Shown here one piece after another: positions 59,075 through 64,000 of a stretch of 64,000 nt of DNA. The stretch spans positions 1-64,000 of the forward strand of contig VGWJ01000001.1 in NCBI GenBank assembly GCA_016873635.1. Direction: 5' to 3'. Source of the DNA: Lentisphaerota bacterium (GTDB lineage Bacteria; Verrucomicrobiota; Kiritimatiellia; UBA8416; VGWJ01). Each line of letters begins with the position of its first letter. Position 1 is the first letter of the stretch. The notes beneath the pieces are model-generated. The model was not told where the DNA came from. It made no database searches and worked only from the letters and a program-made list of their open reading frames with translations. The position numbers and the translations under genes are program-made.

Positions 59075-59171
59075 ACCGCCGCGGCCCGCGCGAACCCAAG
59101 CGAGAGGGAACGCGCCCGCAGTCGCCGCGGGATGTTGCGGGCCTGAGATGGTGACGATTTCCGCGGAAATG

Positions 59172-59705
59172 TCATGCGGGAAGGGGTGGCGGCGTGAAGG
59201 AGGAAGTCCCAGGTTTGCGGAGATCGGCAGGCTCCGCCGCCTCCGCGAAGGGACCAAGCCACGGGTAGCTGCCGGTCCCGGAAGTGGTCGGCAGGCACAC
59301 GAGCCCGACCTGCCGCGGCGGCAGTTTGTCCGGCCCGAAAAACTCGCCCACCGGCCTGGTCTCCCGCGCCAGCGCAGCCACGAACTTGGCCGCGTCCAGG
59401 GCACTGCCGCCGCCAATGCCGATCACGGCGTCCGGACGGAAGGATCGGGCGGCGGCGCGCGCCTCATCGAGCATACGGACGGTCGGTTCGACCGCGATCG
59501 CGTCGTGAACGGCCACTTCGGCCCCGCCCTCGCGGAATGCGGCGGCAACCGGCGCCACGAGCGCCCGCAGCGGCGGGCTGGTGACGACAAAGATCCGCCG
59601 GTGTCCCCGCCGAAGCGCGCCGGCGACGCAGGCCTCGGCAGCCTGTTCGCCGATGACGATGCGCGGCGGCTGCATCAGGGCAATAGTTCGCACGGGGTCC
59701 TCCAA
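59172..59705 (-). pseudogene. Truncated iron-containing alcohol dehydrogenase
   Basis: IGIGGGSALDAAKFVAAL and VCLPTTSGTGS present, then breaks into an unrelated Pro-rich tail; C-terminal iron-binding domain absent. Confidence 0.65.
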
Positions 59706-59925
59706 TCGTCACCTGTTGCTTCCTCGATATGGCATATGTCAACACGAGAACCGATAGCCGGCGCGGCGAGAGAGATCAACCGGAGCCGTCGGGGCCGGGT
59801 CTCCGCGTTGCGCAATGGGGCATCGCGGCCATTCAGGGCTTGAGTGCGGCCGATAGTGTGGTAGAGATGTGACGTGGCGGGGCGTGGAATCGGGAGTCCG
59901 CGGGGGAGGAGAAGGGAAGAACGGG

Positions 59926-60444
59926 ATGAGCGTCATGGAGTCGACAAGAGGACGCGCGGCATGGACGGGCGGAATCGGTATGGCGGCGCTGCTTGGCGCG
60001 GCGTTTGCGCTTGCGCCGGCGTGGGCGCAGACCGGGGCGCCGGTTTCCGCGGACGAGGGTGACGAGGGCGGGGAGCAGGCGTCAAGCCAGGTTGAGGGCG
60101 CGGCCGCGGGCGACGCCGTCGCGGCGGAAGCAACGGGCGCGGGCGAAGCGGCGGGCGGCGCGCCGTCCGCGATCGCCACGGGGCCGGACGGCGAGGTATA
60201 CGTCACGATCAGCAACAGCCCCCGGGTGCTGGGATACGGTCCGGCGGGTCAGCCGCTGGGCGGATGGGACATAGCCGCCGGCGTGCCCGGAGACATCGCG
60301 GCCGGCCCCGGCGGCGACGTCTATGTGACGATCAACAACGGCCACCGCGTGGTCAGATACGCGCCGGGCGGCCGGGTGCTGTCCGGATGGGCGGTGGAAG
60401 GCGGCGCGCCGCTGGCGCAATGGGAGGTCACGGCGGGGCAATAG
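59926..60444 (+). CDS. Secreted protein with NHL-like repeats
   Basis: Signal peptide-like N-terminus; repeats PSAIATGPDGEVYVTISNSPRVLGYGPAGQPLGGW / PGDIAAGPGGDVYVTINNGHRVVRYAPGGRVLSGW. Confidence 0.6.
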   Translation: MSVMESTRGRAAWTGGIGMAALLGAAFALAPAWAQTGAPVSADEGDEGGEQASSQVEGAAAGDAVAAEATGAGEAAGGAPSAIATGPDGEVYVTISNSPRVLGYGPAGQPLGGWDIAAGVPGDIAAGPGGDVYVTINNGHRVVRYAPGGRVLSGWAVEGGAPLAQWEVTAGQ

Positions 60445-60561
60445 GGGCGGGGCAGGGCGGCGCAGGGACGGGCGCAAGGCCCCGCAGGGGCCGGTACCGG
60501 CCTTCGTGTTTGCGGCGCCGGTTGAAAAAACGGACGAGCCAGTAAAAGGAAAAAACGCAAC

Positions 60562-62367
60562 ATGAGCGTCGCATGCAACAACAGGAAACTCGTTGACTGG
60601 GTTGCCGAAGTCCGGGCCATGGTTGCGCCGGACAAGGTGGTCTGGTGCGACGGCTCCAAGGCCGAGTACGATGCCATGATCGGGATCATGGTCGACGCCG
60701 GCGCGGGCACGCCGCTGAAGAAGCGTCGCAACAGCTACCTGTTCCGCAGCCATCCCAGCGACGTGGCGCGGGTCGAAGACCGCACGTACATCGCCTCGCG
60801 GACGCGGGAGGAAGCCGGGCCCACCAACAACTGGATCGATCCGGTCGAGCTGAAAAAGACCCTGCGCGGGCTGTACGACGGCTGCATGCGGGGCCGCACC
60901 ATGTACGTCATTCCCTTCAGCATGGGGCCCATCGGCTCGCCCATCTCGAAGATCGGCGTCGAGATCACCGACTCGCCTTACGTCGTGGTGAACATGCACA
61001 TCATGACGCGCGTGGGCGACGAAGTGATCAGCGCGCTCGGCGGGAACGGCGAGTTCATTCCCTGCCTGCACTCCGTGGGCGCGCCGCTGCAGCCGGGCCA
61101 GAAGGACGTCCCCTGGCCCTGCGCGCCGATCGAGAAGAAGTACATTGCCCATTTCCCGGAAGAGAACCTGATCTGGTCCTACGGCTCCGGCTACGGCGGC
61201 AACGCCCTGCTGGGCAAAAAGTGCCTGGCGCTGCGCATCGCCTCCACCATGGCCCGTCGCGAGGGCTGGATGGCGGAGCACATGCTGATCCTGCGCCTGA
61301 CCAATCCCCAGGGCCGGCGCTTCCACATGGCCGCCGCGTTTCCCAGCGCCTGCGGCAAGACCAACCTGGCCATGCTCCAGCCCACCATTCCGGGCTGGAA
61401 GTGCGAGTGCGTCGGCGACGACATCGCCTGGATGAAGATCAGGCCGGACGGGCGCCTGCACGCCATCAACCCGGAATCCGGTTTCTTCGGGGTCGCCCCG
61501 GGCACGAGCTACAGGTCGAATCCCATGGCGATGGAGACGATCAAGTCCAACTCCATCTTCACCAACTGCGTTCTGACCGACGACGGCGACATCTGGTGGG
61601 AGGAGATGGGTGTTTCCTGCGGGCACGGCATCGACTGGAAGGGCAACGACTGGACGCCCGACAAGAAGGACGCCGACGGCAAGCCCGTCAAGGGCGCCCA
61701 TCCCAACGCGCGTTTCACGACTCCGGCGCGGCAGTGCCCGGTGATCTGCCCGGACTGGGAGGATCCCGACGGCGTGCCGATCGATATCTTCGTGTTCGGC
61801 GGCCGCCGCACGAAGCTCGTGCCGCTGGTGACGCAGGCTTTCGACTGGGACCACGGCGTGTACATGGGCGCCACGGCCGCTTCGGAGGCCACCGCCGCGG
61901 CGCTGGACGTCAAGGGCTCGATCCGCCGCGACCCCATGGCGATGCTGCCGTTCTGCGGGTACAACATCGGCGACTACTGGCAGCACTGGTTCAACATGGG
62001 CGACAGGCTCGGGGACAAGGCCCCGAAGATCTTTTACGTCAACTGGTTCCGCAAGTCCCCCGAGGGCAAGTGGCTGTGGCCTGGTTTCGGCGACAACAGC
62101 CGCGTCCTGAAATGGATGTGCGAGCGCGTGGAAGGCAAAGTCGGGGCCGTGAGAACCCCGGTCGGCTACTTGCCGCTCAAGGGCGACCTGGACGTCGGCG
62201 GCCTGGACATGACCGACGGCGTGGTGGACGAACTGCTGCGCGTCGACGTGGAAGGCTGGAAGAGCGAGGTGCCGGAGATTGAGGCCTATCTCAACACGGC
62301 GGATTCGCGTCTGCCGGCCCGCATGAAGGCGCAGCTGGCCGAATTGAAGAAGCGCGTCGGCCTGTGA
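60562..62367 (+). CDS. pckG: Phosphoenolpyruvate carboxykinase (GTP)
   Basis: [60 protein letters not shown]-like [23 protein letters not shown]. Confidence 0.95.
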   Translation: MSVACNNRKLVDWVAEVRAMVAPDKVVWCDGSKAEYDAMIGIMVDAGAGTPLKKRRNSYLFRSHPSDVARVEDRTYIASRTREEAGPTNNWIDPVELKKTLRGLYDGCMRGRTMYVIPFSMGPIGSPISKIGVEITDSPYVVVNMHIMTRVGDEVISALGGNGEFIPCLHSVGAPLQPGQKDVPWPCAPIEKKYIAHFPEENLIWSYGSGYGGNALLGKKCLALRIASTMARREGWMAEHMLILRLTNPQGRRFHMAAAFPSACGKTNLAMLQPTIPGWKCECVGDDIAWMKIRPDGRLHAINPESGFFGVAPGTSYRSNPMAMETIKSNSIFTNCVLTDDGDIWWEEMGVSCGHGIDWKGNDWTPDKKDADGKPVKGAHPNARFTTPARQCPVICPDWEDPDGVPIDIFVFGGRRTKLVPLVTQAFDWDHGVYMGATAASEATAAALDVKGSIRRDPMAMLPFCGYNIGDYWQHWFNMGDRLGDKAPKIFYVNWFRKSPEGKWLWPGFGDNSRVLKWMCERVEGKVGAVRTPVGYLPLKGDLDVGGLDMTDGVVDELLRVDVEGWKSEVPEIEAYLNTADSRLPARMKAQLAELKKRVGL

Positions 62368-62419
62368 GCCTGGAAAGAGCGGTTCCGCCGCGCTTGGCGC
62401 GGCCGAACCGTAGGGTGAG

Positions 62420-63169
62420 TCAGGCGCGGGCGGCTGCGGCCGTCTTTGCGGCTTCCGGGCGCAGGGCGTACATCGCCAGCGCGGCCGCCACCGAGGCGTT
62501 GAGCGACCCGACCCTGCCGGGTCCCCCGATGCGCACGGTGTGGTCGGCCATGTTCAGGATGAACTGACCGACGGCCTTGTCCTCGCCGCCGATCACCAGC
62601 ATGAAGCGCGCGGGCGGGTCGGACGCGAGCGCGGCGAGCGTGGCGCGGCCCTGCGCGTCGAGGGCGATCAGGCTGAAGCCGCGTTCCCGGGCCAGGCGCG
62701 CGTAGTGGTTGGCCGTGCGGCAGCGCGCGATGCGCAGGTGTTCGGCCGCGCCGGCGGAGACGCGCATCACCGAAGCATAAACCTCGGGCGTGCCCCGCGT
62801 GGGCAGGCATACGCCGGAGTAGCCCAGGAATTCAGCGGTGCGCAGGATGGCGCCCAGGTTGTGTGGGTCCTCGATGTTGTCCGGCAGCAGGATGCGCTCG
62901 GCGGCGAAGACCTCATCGAGATGCGCGTAGGGGTAGGGGTCGGCGGCCAGGACGATGCCCTGGTGGTCGCGCGATCCGCAGAGCCGCGCCAGCCGCCCGT
63001 CGTCCGTTTCCTCGCAGTCGACGCGTGCCGCTTCGAGAGCCCGGCGCAGCGCGCGCATGCGCGCGTGGGGGGTCTTCCTGGCGGAAAGGAAGGCGCGGCG
63101 GACGCGGCGGCGTCCGGCGCGCAGGATCTCGTCGGCGACGTTGATTCCGTACAGGCATTCCGTGGTCAT
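62420..63169 (-). CDS. TrmH/SpoU family rRNA (RlmB-like) 2'-O-methyltransferase
   Basis: YGINVADEILRAGRRRV; LPDNIEDPHNLGAILRTAEFLGYSGVCLPTRGT; LVIGGEDKAVGQFILNMADHTVRIGGPGRVGSLNASVAAALAMY. Confidence 0.85.
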   Translation of the reverse strand: MTTECLYGINVADEILRAGRRRVRRAFLSARKTPHARMRALRRALEAARVDCEETDDGRLARLCGSRDHQGIVLAADPYPYAHLDEVFAAERILLPDNIEDPHNLGAILRTAEFLGYSGVCLPTRGTPEVYASVMRVSAGAAEHLRIARCRTANHYARLARERGFSLIALDAQGRATLAALASDPPARFMLVIGGEDKAVGQFILNMADHTVRIGGPGRVGSLNASVAAALAMYALRPEAAKTAAAARA

Positions 63170-63228
63170 GCGGCGTGAGTACCATCGCGCGCCGGAACGG
63201 TCAAGGCGGGTTCGCCGGGCATGACAGG

Positions 63229-63412
63229 CTGACCTTCGGGGTTGGCTGACCTTCGGGGTTAGGTCTCTAATTAGCTAAATAACGGCTTGCGTGCTTTGAC
63301 CTTCGGTGACCTTCGGGGTTAGGTCTCTAATTAGCTAAATAACGGCTTGCGTGCTGACCTTCGTGACCTTCGGGGTTAGGTCTCTAATTTGCCAAATAAC
63401 GGCTTGCGGGCG
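63229..63412. repeat. Three near-identical direct repeats (48-bp core, ~57-60 bp period) plus a partial unit
   Basis: GACCTTCGGGGTTAGGTCTCTAATTAGCTAAATAACGGCTTGCGTGCT at 63248, 63308 and variant at 63365; partial GACCTTCGGGGTTGG at 63231. Confidence 0.93.
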
Positions 63413-63438
63413 GGGGTGGTTGTTGGTAGGGATGGGGG

Positions 63439-64000
63439 ATGGCGCGTAAGCTGCGAGTGGAGTATCCGGGGGCGCTGTATCACGTCACGGCGCGGGGCAA
63501 CGACCGCCAGCGGATATTTCGCAGTGACGCGGACAGGGGGCATTTGCTGGGGCTTCTGGCGGAAGGGCAGGAGCGGTACGAAGTGCGGCTGTTCGCGTAC
63601 GTGCTGATGGAGACGCACTATCATCTCGTTGTCCGGACGGAGCATGCGAACCTGCACAGTTTCATGCACTACCTGAATACCGCCTACACGGTGTGGAGCA
63701 ACAAGCGCAACGGCCGCAGCGGGCACCTGTTTGAAGGTCCGTACAAGGCGATTGTCATGGAGGAGGAAGGTTATCTGCTGAGTGTGAGCGGCTACGTGCA
63801 CATGAACCCGGTGCGGGTGCGGGGCTGGCGCGAGAAGCCGATGGAAGAGCGTCTGGCGCGCGTCATGGACTATCCGTGGAGCAGTGTGCGGTCGTACGTG
63901 AAGGACGTGGCGGCGGTGGAAGGGATGCCGCGGATCGAGTGCGACCGGGTCTGGGGCGGGCTTGGGGCGTCAACGGCGAAGGAAGGGCGGCGGCAATACC
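63439..64000 (+). mobile_element. REP-associated tyrosine transposase (Y1_Tnp / RAYT), 3' end outside window
   Basis: MARKLRVEYPGALYHVTARGNDRQRIFRSDADRGHLLGLL...; HUH motif THYHLVV; YVHMNPVRV catalytic-Tyr region; open to the last base. Confidence 0.9.

Noticed and set aside
63229-63412. CRISPR array from the three ~60-bp units
   Set aside because: The whole unit is conserved with almost no variable spacer, and it sits next to a RAYT transposase.

Overview
64 kb of GC-rich bacterial chromosome, densely coded and mostly housekeeping. Gene order and protein style suggest a PVC-type or other anaerobic bacterium, but this is inference and there is no rRNA gene in the window to confirm it. Main blocks, left to right: (1) one copy of a ~140 bp palindromic element at the left edge; (2) a methyltransferase; (3) a ~12.5 kb group-4 [NiFe] hydrogenase operon combining HydB/HydG-like Fe-S and flavin subunits, a HycB-like ferredoxin, a membrane hydrogenase core, a complete Mrp-type antiporter module and a maturation protease; (4) glnA and an OmpA-like protein; (5) a stand-alone GuaA ATP-pyrophosphatase facing a PurF that lacks the N-terminal nucleophile Cys; (6) xylulokinase / L-fucose isomerase followed by a sugar-acid island (two UroD-superfamily proteins, KDPG-type aldolase, FAH-family hydrolase) containing two gene remnants and a four-helix-bundle/Zn-ribbon gene flanked by 51-bp repeats with ~30-bp palindromes; (7) a second copy of the palindromic element, with inverted core, which truncates a 2-hydroxyacid dehydrogenase and supplies the ligA stop codon; (8) ligA, a probable pseudokinase, murG, FmdB-type zinc ribbons, manA, argH; (9) an ExbB-ExbD-TPR-VWA operon; (10) thrS-infC-rpmI-rplT-pheS-pheT; (11) a candidate 6S RNA, then rarA, 5-FTHF cycloligase, rny, ymdB-like, xseA; (12) a truncated Fe-ADH, pckG, a TrmH/RlmB methyltransferase; (13) three ~60-bp repeats directly upstream of a RAYT-type tyrosine transposase that runs off the right edge and is absent from the supplied ORF track. 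No CRISPR array, rRNA or confident tRNA was recognised. All family calls were made by eye from motifs; no searches were run.
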